Origin: Bin5 sp034428435
GTDB lineage: Bacteria; Chloroflexota; Anaerolineae; Caldilineales; Caldilineaceae
Assembly (NCBI GenBank): GCA_034428435.1
Contig: DAOUHY010000366.1
Coordinates: forward strand, 1 to 64,000
Direction of reading: 5' to 3'
Length of the DNA stretch: 64,000 bases
This document shows positions 8,897 to 18,888 of this stretch, piece after piece. Position 1 is the first letter of the stretch, and each line of letters opens with the position of its first letter. Position numbers and translations under genes: made by a program. The notes below the pieces were generated by a model. The model was not told where the DNA came from and did not search any database. It saw nothing but the letters and a program-made list of their open reading frames with translations.

Positions 8897-11329
8897 CTAC
8901 TCGATTGTTATAGATTCCAGAAGCAGGCGATCGGCATCTGGCCCTTCCTCATTGGTGACAATCGGTAGCCTCTCCCAGGAATTCTCAAGATGGCGATACA
9001 TTCCAACGTAAAGGCGGTACCTGCCTTGCGGAATCGCAGTGATCGTGAGTTCATCAGTGACTTTCTCATCTGGTGACCAGATCGATGTGGGATAGTGCCC
9101 TCTCAGAGGCTGAACATCCAGCTGCGCAACGATCCGATCGTCCGAATCGACGACGTGAACGAAAGTGGTGAAGTCGAACGGGGGCGAGGCGGTCGCCCGC
9201 CAGAAGAGGACCAGCTTCAAATTGCCAGATTCTGATTCAAGAGTGTAGCCGTCAAGAGTAATGACATTGCCAAAGTTCGCCTGGGTGACAGTCTCCGGCT
9301 GCCGGTGGTCTGCAGGCAGGGGAACCTTGAAGGTCTCCACAACAGTGAAGTCGTCGCCCGTCGTCAATGGGACCCGGTTGCGCCCCATAAGATCAACCAG
9401 GCCCACGCGCAACTGATAAGGTCCCGGGTCCAGTTGCCCGGCCACGGGGAGGCGGAGGCTCAGGGGTACTTGCTCGCCCGGCCTCCATGATCTGACCCTG
9501 TAGACTCCGTTCAGCGGCCACCTGTGCACGTTTGCCACCAGGACATCGCGAACCGGGTCGTAGAGCTGTGCGAATATTTCGACATCTCTCGTGACCCGCC
9601 TGGCAGGTTGCCAGTACAGTGTGAGGTCGAGAGGAGATCCCGGATTCAGGTCGCCGCTGTCGGCACCGATCAGGTTCAAGCTATTGGTGAAACTGGCCTG
9701 CATAGGAAGAAACGACGGGAGGGCTGCATTCCATCGCGCTGAACTCACAGTGGCTACTTCGACTCCGTTGCTGGCAACGATCGTCTCGCTCGTTCCGGGT
9801 ATGGGTTCGGTTGCGTCCGGAAGAGGGGGGAGAATATGTGCGGAATCATCTCTTAGCAGTACCCACTCACTTTGCCTGAATTGCGAAGGAATCCACTCAG
9901 TTGTAGGACGTTGCGGGTCCAAGGTTTGGATTACCTTCACTGTCTCGCTTTTCTCGACAGGGCTGTTTTGCCAGCCGAGGCGCCTCGGGTAATGCTCGGC
10001 CAGCAGGAAGGCGAGCGGTGCGCGTTGATACTCGCTGGAAGGAATGAGGATTGGGACATCCGGATGGTTCCCAATGTACTCAGCCACAGCGATTTCTACC
10101 AGACTGTTCTTCCATTCCAGGCCCTGGCTGGCGAGGACCTGCGATTTGACACGAGTGGCATAGTCAAGCTGGCGCGACAGTCCAAAGGACAGTACAAGGA
10201 GTGGGACGAGAAAGCCGACCCAGTTTGGCAGACGAGGGATCTTTTCAGCCCATTCCCAAAGGACTGCGCCTCCCAGACCGGCCATCAAGAATATGAAAGG
10301 AAGCGTTGGAACCAGCCGAGTGGGAGAGGGATTGAACCCTTCAAAGGTAAGCAGGTCCGGCACGAACATGGTCAGCGTCATGAGAAGGACAAAGACAAAT
10401 ATGTCTTTTCGTTTGCCAATGGTGTAGACGGTTCCTGTTACAAGGGCTACCACCAGAATCGGAGTTAGAAGCGATTTCAGGGAATATGGGCTATAGGCGT
10501 TCTCCCAGTGCCAGGCAATCATTTGCATTTGACCCGCTAACTTGCGGGCGATGATGGCAAAAGGTTCAGGAAGATCGAAAACAAAGCGCCCTGAAGTCTG
10601 CTGTGTGCGGGCGAGAAACGTATAGGGATGCGTGACAAATAGAACCCATTGCGGCGATGCGACAACGGCGGCGACGGAAGCCGCGATGACCAGTCCCTTC
10701 CAGCGCGTTAGCAGCCGCCGATTTGCTGCAATGGCTCCTAAGGTCGCAACTGCAAGGGCCAGAGGAAAGAAGCGCGCAACGATATAGATATACTGACTTA
10801 GTCCGACTGCGGCTCCGGCAAGGGCAAAGTCCTTCCAGTTTCCGCGTACGAAACCGCGCCACAGAAAGAGGACGGCAAACATTTCAACACCGGGCAAGAG
10901 AGCGCCCTCGATCCCGTGGCGGGAAAATGAGGCGAAGAAAGTGGACAGTGCCAGGCCCAGTGCCGCAATTACCGCCGCCCGCCTAGCAAATGCTTTTCCT
11001 TGCTGCGCGAAAAGCCAGCAACCGGCCAGATATATGGCCGGCGTTGCCACCGCCCCGCCGACAATTGTGATTCCTCGCAGGGCGGCGTTTGTGAATCCGA
11101 GAACCGAAAAAACCAAGGCCTGCAGATATACAATAAGAGGGTGGGGCCCAAATTGATGATATATGTAGAATGGAAGGAGCTTTTCGTGGATGAAATCGAG
11201 CGCGTATAGGCCCAACCTGCTGGCATCACCGTTTATTCCCGGGGGTGCCGTAAGCCAATGCAGGCTGTAGAACGTCAGACTGACCAGGAACAGTGCCGCG
11301 GGCGTCAGAATTGGAATGTACTTGCTCAT
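8897..11329 (-). CDS. Multi-membrane glycosyltransferase-like protein (GT39/GT-C type)
   Basis: A predicted integral-membrane protein of the GT-C class, which transfers sugars from polyprenyl-phosphate donors outside the membrane. The first half has about 11-12 hydrophobic helices, and an acidic residue lies in the first extracytoplasmic loop (PGINGDASRLGLYALD), the position of the catalytic Asp/Glu in GT39 enzymes. The C-terminal 350 residues are soluble and contain two copies of a beta-rich module (LDLTLYWQP..EIFAQLYD..RVGLVD and LKLVLFWRA..FVHVVD..YVGMYR). ATG 11329 (MSKYIPIL) is preferred to the open frame up to 11425 because it directly precedes the first helix. Acceptor and sugar are unknown. 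Confidence 0.7.
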   Translation of the reverse strand: MSKYIPILTPAALFLVSLTFYSLHWLTAPPGINGDASRLGLYALDFIHEKLLPFYIYHQFGPHPLIVYLQALVFSVLGFTNAALRGITIVGGAVATPAIYLAGCWLFAQQGKAFARRAAVIAALGLALSTFFASFSRHGIEGALLPGVEMFAVLFLWRGFVRGNWKDFALAGAAVGLSQYIYIVARFFPLALAVATLGAIAANRRLLTRWKGLVIAASVAAVVASPQWVLFVTHPYTFLARTQQTSGRFVFDLPEPFAIIARKLAGQMQMIAWHWENAYSPYSLKSLLTPILVVALVTGTVYTIGKRKDIFVFVLLMTLTMFVPDLLTFEGFNPSPTRLVPTLPFIFLMAGLGGAVLWEWAEKIPRLPNWVGFLVPLLVLSFGLSRQLDYATRVKSQVLASQGLEWKNSLVEIAVAEYIGNHPDVPILIPSSEYQRAPLAFLLAEHYPRRLGWQNSPVEKSETVKVIQTLDPQRPTTEWIPSQFRQSEWVLLRDDSAHILPPLPDATEPIPGTSETIVASNGVEVATVSSARWNAALPSFLPMQASFTNSLNLIGADSGDLNPGSPLDLTLYWQPARRVTRDVEIFAQLYDPVRDVLVANVHRWPLNGVYRVRSWRPGEQVPLSLRLPVAGQLDPGPYQLRVGLVDLMGRNRVPLTTGDDFTVVETFKVPLPADHRQPETVTQANFGNVITLDGYTLESESGNLKLVLFWRATASPPFDFTTFVHVVDSDDRIVAQLDVQPLRGHYPTSIWSPDEKVTDELTITAIPQGRYRLYVGMYRHLENSWERLPIVTNEEGPDADRLLLESITIE

Positions 11330-11710
11330 CTCAAACTGCCTTAAAGAGATTCCAGACTGTACTGTCACTAAGTGTACTATTGGAGAGGCCTGAAGAGCGC
11401 AATTGTCAGTGACGCCTGAGCGCAACTGCGAACCTCACAAGACCTGAACTCCGCATTCAAGGCGGGCCACTACCGTCGGCAAACAGCTGAAGGGCGTGCG
11501 TACATGGCAGAATGAGAATCGCCCGCGAAGGAGGGTCCTTCTTTCAGGGTAGTTTTTTGGGACTCGGTGAGTCATTGAGCGATTGGCCGAATGGTGCTCT
11601 TGGCTGATATGGTGAAACAGCAAGAGTCCTTGCATGAACCTCTCCTTTGGACCAGGTTCAACCAGGATTGAACACAAGTCTGATTCAGATTCTGCCGGTC
11701 GCTCCACCAG
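11330..11710. other. Divergent intergenic region
   Basis: Separates two divergently transcribed large membrane-protein genes and so should hold both promoters. No clear paired promoter hexamers, operator or RNA fold was identified. Confidence 0.4.
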
Positions 11711-14700
11711 ATGTGCAATGAAACCTTACATATCGGCAACGACAAAAGGATGAACGGTACGCAGCGACGCGAGGTCGCAGGCGACACCGCTGCCATACCG
11801 GAATTTCCAGTCAGACTCGTCTTCGGGGGCCTGGTAGCGCTCTTTTTTTCACCGTATATAATGGGGCTGGCTGCCTTCCCCCACGGCGATTTCGATCACC
11901 ATTTCCTTCCGTTCAGTCTTTTCCAACAGAATGCGCTCCTGAATTTGCGGCTTCCCGTTTGGGTTCCTTACGCCAACTCCGGACACCCCTTTCTTGCAGA
12001 TGCTCAGTCGGCAGTCTTCTATCCGATCAGTAATTTGCTTCTTCTGCTAACGGGATTTGTTCAGAGTGGCGCCGGCAGGCTCTACTGGCTGCAGTTGGAA
12101 GCCGCCTTGCACGTATTTCTGGCCGGCATATTCACCTATATGCTTGTCAGGCGGCTGACAGGACGGCAAATTTCCGGGTTTGCAGCCGGCAGTATGTTTG
12201 CCTTCTCCGGTTATATCACCGGCTATCCGCTCCTCCAATTGGGAGTGGTTCGTACAGCTGTCTGGCTGCCGCTAATTCTACTTCTCCTGTTGCCTCAGAA
12301 GGATGGCCGTCATTGCCTGAGACGCTGGCTTCTTGCCGCCTGCGTTCAGGCTGTCGCCTACTTCGCCGGCCATCCTCAGACATTTCTTTTTCTGACTTAC
12401 GCCGTGGCGGGCTGGATGCTGATGCTCGCCTTCGTCGAAGTGCGCAATCACAGATTTGAGGATCGCGAGTCGCTGGGGGCTTCAGCGCTTGGACCGACTT
12501 TGAGAGTCGCCGGGCTTGCCACGGCATTCGTAGCGGCTCTGGTCGGGATGACGCTGGGCCAGTTGTGGCCGGCCTTTGAGTTTGCTCAACGTTCAGTCCG
12601 GGCCTTCGTAGGCAGCGACTACCTGAGCGGCGGATTCCCATTGCAGGACACATGGCAATTCTTTTTCCCGGGGGTACTTTCTCATTTCTCCCCCCAATAC
12701 ATCGGGGTGGCTGGCTTGGGGCTGGTACTTTTTGCTTGCGCCGGGATATTTTCGAACCGTTTCACCATCGCTTCAGGCGACCGAGTTTACGTCCCTGCAG
12801 CCCTGTTTTTCGCAATCTGCGGTGTCTTGTCGTGGCTACTCTCTTACGGCGAGAACGGGCCACTTTACGAACCCTTTGTTCGCTTCGCACCAGGAGGCAG
12901 CCTGTTCCGCGGCCAGGAGCGGGCAATCTACCTAGTCGTGTTTTGCCTAAGTGTACTCGGCGGGTACGGCGTGGTATTTCTGACATCTCTACATTACAGT
13001 CTGAGAAGGAATCTGAGTTGGGGCTTTGCAGGCGTCGTAGGGGCAGGCGCCGTTCTTTTTATAGCACTGTGGCCTATTCCTGAGAAAATCGAGATCTCGC
13101 GGGGCGCCCTGTTTCTTTCCTGCGGAAAGTCAATTGTCTTTGCCGCAGTGTTTGCCTACCTATGCAGCGCTCGCAAATTCACCAGAAGTCGCGCCCTAGT
13201 GCTGCTGCCCGTTCTTTTGATCGATCTCTTTCTGGCAAATGTTGGAACCAACGTCGCCGACGGTCCAACGATCCGGGCGGCGCTTGATCGGCCTGAGGTG
13301 GCCGCAACTCTTGGGACTGCCAGCGGCCTGGCTGGAGAGACCGAAGGTCCAGCGCCGCGCGTATACAATGAGAATAGGTTGCCAAGAAGCAGCGGAATCT
13401 CGGCAGAATGGGAAGACGTAGGCGGAAGCAGCCCTTTACGGACGATCGCATATGACTCACTCTTCACTGATGTCTCGTTCGTGAGGCTGTGGGAATTGAC
13501 GGGCGTTGGAACCGTACTCACCTGGCGGGAGGAGCTGCCGGTAGGAAGCCGGGTGGTGGACAGGTTTGATGGCCCCGATGGGAGCGAGTCGCGATTGCAC
13601 CGGCTTGAAACGGTCTGGCCCAGGGCCTGGTGGACCAACAGTGTGAGGCGAGTCGACGACAGGAGCGCGCTTGCCTTGCTGGCCGATGCCAACTTTGACC
13701 CACGGGCTGAGGTTTTGGTCGCTGAATCGGACGCAGCATCGCTGGGAGACGGTTGGGAAGCTGATCGACTGTCATACGGAGGAACCGGCAGCGCAATGAT
13801 TGACGTCGAACAAAAGAGTCCAACTCACTTAGTCATTGGAATGGACAGTGATCAACCCGGGTTTCTCTTTGTGAGCGAGAACCATATGCCAGGGTGGCGG
13901 GCCGAATGGACGGAAGCGGACACGGCATCTGAGGCGACTGTTCTGCCGGTCGTAAGAGCGCACCAAGCCTTCCTAGGCATCCCAGTCCCTGCAGGTAAAG
14001 GGACATTGGAGCTAGCCTATCGCCCGGCCAGCGTGCGATTGGGCTTAGCGTTGAGCGCCTTCTCCTGGTTGGCTCTGCTGTTTGTTTTGCGCGGGTACAT
14101 CACACTGGCTCTCGGCGCTGTTTGGAGACAGATTCGACATTCTACAAGAGGTCTTCGATCGTTGGCGCAATCGGATTCGGGCCAGCGGGCCAACAATGAG
14201 ACTCACGAAATCAGTTCGGATGCGTTCCGCTCGATTGATCGAGGGTTGTTTGCACACATTCGGTTTCATCGCGCAGCAGTGTTGCTCGCCACCCTTGCTG
14301 GCTTCGCGCTGCGGTTTTACCAGCTGGACAACCAGGAACTTATTGTGAGAGAGGCATTTGCCTATTGGTACAGCCAGCTCCCGCTAACCCGGCTGTTTCA
14401 TATGTTCAGCGAAGGAGGGAGCGCGACTTTTTCGGCCAGCTACTGGCTGAATCACTATTGGCTACAACTTGCGGGTAGCAGCGAATTCGCCTTGCGTTCA
14501 ATTTCGGCTCTCCTAGGCACCCTAGCCATTCCGCTCTTTTACTGCCTCGCCAGAGAGCTGCGCCTGCCCGCCTTTGCCGCACTGACTGCGACCCTTCTGA
14601 TGGCGGTAGGTTCATACACAGTACGGGCCAGCCAGGATGTCCTTCTCTACCCTCTCAGCCTGACTCTATCTGTTGCCAGCGCCGCACTGGCTGTCCGACT

Positions 14701-16339
14701 GATCAGCGGGTCCAAGAACAAAGCCGATTTCATAGCGTACGTCCTGTGTACGGCCGCCACCTTCTACACCCAGGTCTTTGCAATTCTCGCTCTCGTAGCA
14801 CAGAACCTGTATGTCCTCTACCTGCTCGCGCGCGAGGACAGGAGCAACTCGAATTCGCTGTCGGCAAGTACGTACCGGTCTGTGCTCACACGCTGGGCAT
14901 GGGCGCAGCTCTCGATAGTTGCCCTGTGCATTCCTTGGATTTTGAGTGCTCGGAACGGAACGTTCGATTTTATCGGAGGCGGTACAGCCAACCCGGTTGT
15001 TTCGATGTTGTGGTGGAGATTCGCAGGCTATCCCATCGGCTATTACGTGCCCGGGCGGGTCTGGCTGTTGGATGCCGGGATATTCGGGTTAGTCTGCATT
15101 GCAGCCGCGATCATAGGAGAGTTTCTCCTGGCGCGGCGCAGAACATCCCCGGATGCCAAGAGTGGTCAAGGTGAAGATGAAATCGAAGTCGGCGATAGTT
15201 CAACGACACCGGACTCGTCGGACCAGATATCTGGTCAGAGCTCGATGGTATTTATTCTGCTTCTGCTGGTAATGGCCCCGTTTGCATTTTGGGACCCACT
15301 GCGCCGGCACTGGTTCATGTATGGAAGCCTGTATGCGGTAACGCTGCCACCCTACTCTCTCCTGATGGGTATCGGACTGACGCGCATCGGTGACTGGATT
15401 GAGAGCTGGCTGGGGTGGAGATGGAGGGCATGGACAGCCGTCGACGGAGAAGACTCACCGACTTTCTTGAGCCGAATTCCGACCGGGAGCGTCGCCGCAG
15501 GCAGTCTCGTGCTGATACTGGTGGCGGGTAATCTGTTCACTTGGCGAAGTTACCATTCTGATCCTGAGTTCAGCAGTTCGAGAGGATTGAGGGAAGTGTC
15601 CAACGTGTTGGAGGGGTGGAGCGCGGGGATGTACCTAGACGAGGTTCATATTCTTCAGAGCTTCCCCGATCCCACTCTCTTCCTCTACTATTACCAAGGG
15701 GATGTCGAGGATTCGGTCCTTCCCCGTCATGATCACGACCTGGAAGGCGCAAAGGAAGCCGTGAACGCGTTGCGGGATAGCAACGTATTGAGAATCATTC
15801 TTCCGGTCAGTTTGAACGATGATCAAGAAGGTCCAAACCTGGCGAGGCAGGCGCTTGCCAGTTCGTACCAGCTGGCGGGCCAGGAAACCTTTGGGCCCTG
15901 GCAAGTGGAACTGTACTCGCGGCCCTATCCTGAGGCGTGGCTGCTCCTGGAAGAGAAGTTTGCCAATGGGCTTGTCCTTGAGCGAGTCGAGGTCAGTCCG
16001 CAATGGCCTCCGGCCGACGGGCGACTGGTCGTCCACATGGAATGGCGGGGGGATCCCTCTGCCCTGACTGGCGGGGAGAAGGTCTTTCTGCACCTGGTCG
16101 ACGAATCGGGTAATCTGATAGCCCAATGGGATCCGGAATTCCGCATGGAAAGTGCCGATCATTCGATAGCCGCGGCGATGCCGATTCCTTCAGAGGTTCC
16201 GGACGGCTCGCTGCGCCTTCTGGCAGGGTTGTACGACGTCAGTGTAGAAGGCGCTCCGCGGATTCTGACGGATTCGGGTGAGGATGTTGTGCAGATTGCT
16301 TTCTTCAGATTTACGGACTGTGACGTGTGTGGTCGTTGA
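11711..16339 (+). CDS. Giant membrane protein: YfhO-like half fused to GT39-like half
   Basis: A single uninterrupted frame of 1542 residues. Residues about 30-810 resemble the YfhO family: an early PHGDFDHHFLPF and a GHPFLADAQSAVFYP loop, about a dozen helices, then a soluble part ending in the PGWRAEW type segment and a last helix. Residues about 850-1320 form a second GT-C unit with LDNQELIVREAFAYWY as the first extracytoplasmic loop and another 9-10 helices. The last 200 residues are a beta-rich module shared with both neighbours. YfhO proteins are implicated in glycosylating teichoic acids; both halves would use polyprenyl-linked sugars. ATG 11750 is an alternative start; neither has a clear ribosome site. 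The function is inferred from fold only. Confidence 0.68.
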   Translation: MCNETLHIGNDKRMNGTQRREVAGDTAAIPEFPVRLVFGGLVALFFSPYIMGLAAFPHGDFDHHFLPFSLFQQNALLNLRLPVWVPYANSGHPFLADAQSAVFYPISNLLLLLTGFVQSGAGRLYWLQLEAALHVFLAGIFTYMLVRRLTGRQISGFAAGSMFAFSGYITGYPLLQLGVVRTAVWLPLILLLLLPQKDGRHCLRRWLLAACVQAVAYFAGHPQTFLFLTYAVAGWMLMLAFVEVRNHRFEDRESLGASALGPTLRVAGLATAFVAALVGMTLGQLWPAFEFAQRSVRAFVGSDYLSGGFPLQDTWQFFFPGVLSHFSPQYIGVAGLGLVLFACAGIFSNRFTIASGDRVYVPAALFFAICGVLSWLLSYGENGPLYEPFVRFAPGGSLFRGQERAIYLVVFCLSVLGGYGVVFLTSLHYSLRRNLSWGFAGVVGAGAVLFIALWPIPEKIEISRGALFLSCGKSIVFAAVFAYLCSARKFTRSRALVLLPVLLIDLFLANVGTNVADGPTIRAALDRPEVAATLGTASGLAGETEGPAPRVYNENRLPRSSGISAEWEDVGGSSPLRTIAYDSLFTDVSFVRLWELTGVGTVLTWREELPVGSRVVDRFDGPDGSESRLHRLETVWPRAWWTNSVRRVDDRSALALLADANFDPRAEVLVAESDAASLGDGWEADRLSYGGTGSAMIDVEQKSPTHLVIGMDSDQPGFLFVSENHMPGWRAEWTEADTASEATVLPVVRAHQAFLGIPVPAGKGTLELAYRPASVRLGLALSAFSWLALLFVLRGYITLALGAVWRQIRHSTRGLRSLAQSDSGQRANNETHEISSDAFRSIDRGLFAHIRFHRAAVLLATLAGFALRFYQLDNQELIVREAFAYWYSQLPLTRLFHMFSEGGSATFSASYWLNHYWLQLAGSSEFALRSISALLGTLAIPLFYCLARELRLPAFAALTATLLMAVGSYTVRASQDVLLYPLSLTLSVASAALAVRLISGSKNKADFIAYVLCTAATFYTQVFAILALVAQNLYVLYLLAREDRSNSNSLSASTYRSVLTRWAWAQLSIVALCIPWILSARNGTFDFIGGGTANPVVSMLWWRFAGYPIGYYVPGRVWLLDAGIFGLVCIAAAIIGEFLLARRRTSPDAKSGQGEDEIEVGDSSTTPDSSDQISGQSSMVFILLLLVMAPFAFWDPLRRHWFMYGSLYAVTLPPYSLLMGIGLTRIGDWIESWLGWRWRAWTAVDGEDSPTFLSRIPTGSVAAGSLVLILVAGNLFTWRSYHSDPEFSSSRGLREVSNVLEGWSAGMYLDEVHILQSFPDPTLFLYYYQGDVEDSVLPRHDHDLEGAKEAVNALRDSNVLRIILPVSLNDDQEGPNLARQALASSYQLAGQETFGPWQVELYSRPYPEAWLLLEEKFANGLVLERVEVSPQWPPADGRLVVHMEWRGDPSALTGGEKVFLHLVDESGNLIAQWDPEFRMESADHSIAAAMPIPSEVPDGSLRLLAGLYDVSVEGAPRILTDSGEDVVQIAFFRFTDCDVCGR

Positions 16340-16541
16340 CGGGGATGCGAGACCAGAAAAGGTGCAAAGAACTTGGTTTCTCTTGCGGCCGGCGTTGTTG
16401 CTTCATTTCCGGGAGCGACAGTGCGCGTCGACTCTGCCGGACAACTGGAAATCTTTCATTGCAGTCGCAGCCAAGCCCTCGGACTGTTCCTGGGAACTAT
16501 GGCAGCATCGGCGCCAAGGGATGTAGGAGAAGAGTCTTCGC

Positions 16542-18833
16542 GTGATCTCTGCGATTCTTTGTAGGTTGGACATGGAGACTGGGCTGGTCGGCATCCTGCT
16601 CGTTGCTTTTTTCGTTACCGGTCTGGCCTACAGCCTCGTCGTTCCAGCGTTTGAGACACCTGATGAAATCTATCACTACGCCTTTGCCCGACATCTGGCG
16701 GCGGGGAACGGCCTTCCCGTACAGGGACCAGAAAAGACCGGGCCGTGGGAGCAGGAAGGGAGTCAGCCTCCACTGTATTACGGAGTGGTGGCACTGGCGA
16801 CGGCAGGCATCGATCAGGGCGGCCTCGCAGGTTTTGCGGTTCAGAATCCCAGAGCCAATCTCGGCGATCCGCACCAGCCAGGCAACAAGAATTTCATGCT
16901 CTTCAGTGCGCAGAGCAGGCCTCTGGTTGGTGTGAATCTTGCGCTGCACGTTGGCCGCTGGATTTCCCTAGCTCTTGGTACTCTTACCGTCTTCTTTACC
17001 TACCTACTCGCGTGCTTCGCCTTTCCCACTGACAGATGGTCGCGCCTGTTGGCGACCGCACTCGTGGCGACGATTCCGCAGTTTGCGTTTATCAGCGCAA
17101 GCTTTACTAACGACAATATGATCACCGTTGTGAGCGCGGCCTCGCTGGTCTGTTTGGCCGCGCTAGTTGGCCGCAGGGCAGGAAGGCGTATCTACTGGTG
17201 GGAATGGGTAGGAATGGGGTTGCTCCTGGGCCTCGGCGCATTGAGTAAACTGCAGGGTCTGGGGCTGCTTTTACTGGCTGTGTATGCCTTTACAGTGTCT
17301 GCCAAGAACCAGAAGGATTGGGAAACTTCATTTCGGGGGGGACTCTTGGTCGGAAGTGTAGTCCTAGTCGTTGCCGGGTGGTGGTATGTTCGCAACATCC
17401 TTCTCTACGGAGACCCGTTCGGCACGACGAATCTGCTCAGCGTAACCGGCCAGCGTTTTGAGCCTCAAACGCTGCCGGGATTGTACGGAGAACTGCGCGG
17501 CCTACAGATGTCCTTTTGGGGCGTTTTCGGGTGGTTCAGTATTCTCCTTCCTTCGTGGACCTATACGCTCTTCGAGTTGCTGACCGCGCTGGCCGTAACG
17601 GGCGCCGTCATTGTCTGGATACGTTCTTTGAGGGCTTCCCGCGAGTCGACCGAGCATAGGGAACAGCATGTAGGCACATTCGGCATCTCATCGGTGTGGG
17701 CCCTCATTTCCCTCTTGCTCCTGGCCTACTGGATTTCGGTGGCACAAGGTTCTCAGGGCAGGCTATTGTTCCCGGCCATCAGCGCACTGGCGGTGGTCTC
17801 GGTGGTTGGTCTTCGATTCTGGGCCGGCCATCTTCCGCGCGGCGTGCGCGCTGTGTTAGGGACAGTTGTGCCGATTGGGCTGTGGTCCTGTTCCCTGTAT
17901 GCCCTGGTTGTTCTGCTGCCGTCAGCGTACGGCTTGGATTCGACTGTCGCAGTTGTAGAGGAGGTGCCGGCCGCCGCAATGCCAGTTGGGAAGGTGTATG
18001 GCGAAGGCGTGGAGCTGGTTGCTGCCCGTCTGCCGAATCCTGACTCCTTTGCCGGAGAAACTGTGCCGGTGACGCTATATTTCCGTGCTTCCCAGGTTCA
18101 GGACAGCGATCACGAGCTGTTCATCCATCTGCTGGATGCCGAGGACAGACAGATAGGAAACGTGACAACGCATCCTGGCTGGGGAGGTCGACCGCTAACG
18201 TTGTGGCAACCGGGCGTCATCTACGAGGACAGTTATCAGATTCCGCTTGAGCGCTCTTCTCCTAAACTCGCCAGGGTGTATGTTGGCTTCGTCGATCCGG
18301 CCTCGACGGCCTTGGAGAGCGAGGGCCTGCTGCCGGTGGCAGGGGGAGGGCCCAGAATAGAGAGCCGGGTTATCTGGACACATTACGAGCAGCTGGAGCC
18401 GAGGGCGGTTCGATATGACAGGGGAATAACTCTCGTCGGGGTGGCGCTGGGCCAGGGAGAGGTCCAGCTGTCGACCAAGGCGTTGATTGAAGTTGACAGG
18501 GATCGTCCCGTTTGGGTTGCTCTGCAGTGGCGGGATCTCGTCGATTCGGAAGCTGCCTATGCGAGTTCGCTTCGGCTTTATGCCACTGAGATGGAGGGAA
18601 GCTGGGTCTTCCAAGAGGATACTGACCTGCGGAAACCTGAAGGCACACCCAATGTGAATCGGGCACCCGACGCAACTATCGATTCGCTCGTTCGATTGAC
18701 AGTCCCGCAGGATATCCCTGCCGGCGAATACGACTTGCGTCTGCTATTGTATGACGCCGACAGTTTAGAGACTGTTGTTCAAGACGGTACGTGGGAGCCC
18801 GAACTGACCTTAGCACGAATAAGGCTGGACTGA
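16542..18833 (+). CDS. Multi-membrane GT-C-like protein with C-terminal beta modules
   Basis: 763 residues, same class as its two neighbours. The first loop reads FETPDEIYHYAFARHLA followed by SQPPLYY, the acidic and proline pattern shared by GT39 and DUF2142 membrane proteins. About ten helices run to residue 460. The soluble C-terminus holds two beta-rich modules (VTLYFRAS..FIHLLDAEDRQIGNV and VALQWRD..LRLLLYDADS). GTG 16542 has AGGAG about 11 nt upstream; ATG 16572 is an alternative start. It lies 202 bp after the giant fusion gene on the same strand and is probably expressed with it. Likely role: transfer of sugar to an envelope glycan or protein. DUF2142 versus GT39 is not settled. Confidence 0.65.
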   Translation: MISAILCRLDMETGLVGILLVAFFVTGLAYSLVVPAFETPDEIYHYAFARHLAAGNGLPVQGPEKTGPWEQEGSQPPLYYGVVALATAGIDQGGLAGFAVQNPRANLGDPHQPGNKNFMLFSAQSRPLVGVNLALHVGRWISLALGTLTVFFTYLLACFAFPTDRWSRLLATALVATIPQFAFISASFTNDNMITVVSAASLVCLAALVGRRAGRRIYWWEWVGMGLLLGLGALSKLQGLGLLLLAVYAFTVSAKNQKDWETSFRGGLLVGSVVLVVAGWWYVRNILLYGDPFGTTNLLSVTGQRFEPQTLPGLYGELRGLQMSFWGVFGWFSILLPSWTYTLFELLTALAVTGAVIVWIRSLRASRESTEHREQHVGTFGISSVWALISLLLLAYWISVAQGSQGRLLFPAISALAVVSVVGLRFWAGHLPRGVRAVLGTVVPIGLWSCSLYALVVLLPSAYGLDSTVAVVEEVPAAAMPVGKVYGEGVELVAARLPNPDSFAGETVPVTLYFRASQVQDSDHELFIHLLDAEDRQIGNVTTHPGWGGRPLTLWQPGVIYEDSYQIPLERSSPKLARVYVGFVDPASTALESEGLLPVAGGGPRIESRVIWTHYEQLEPRAVRYDRGITLVGVALGQGEVQLSTKALIEVDRDRPVWVALQWRDLVDSEAAYASSLRLYATEMEGSWVFQEDTDLRKPEGTPNVNRAPDATIDSLVRLTVPQDIPAGEYDLRLLLYDADSLETVVQDGTWEPELTLARIRLD

Positions 18834-18888
18834 GAGTAAGAAGGCACGGCAAGGCTGTTTACTCGCGGACTGGGACGCCGGGTGTCTG

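Noticed and set aside
9872..10468. 198-codon plus-strand frame opposite the GT39-like gene
   Set aside because: Antisense shadow; charged, no motif, no ribosome site.
12216..12653. Antisense and alternate-frame ORFs within the giant membrane-protein gene
   Set aside because: Internal to a single continuous 1542-codon frame with coherent helices; no independent start signals.
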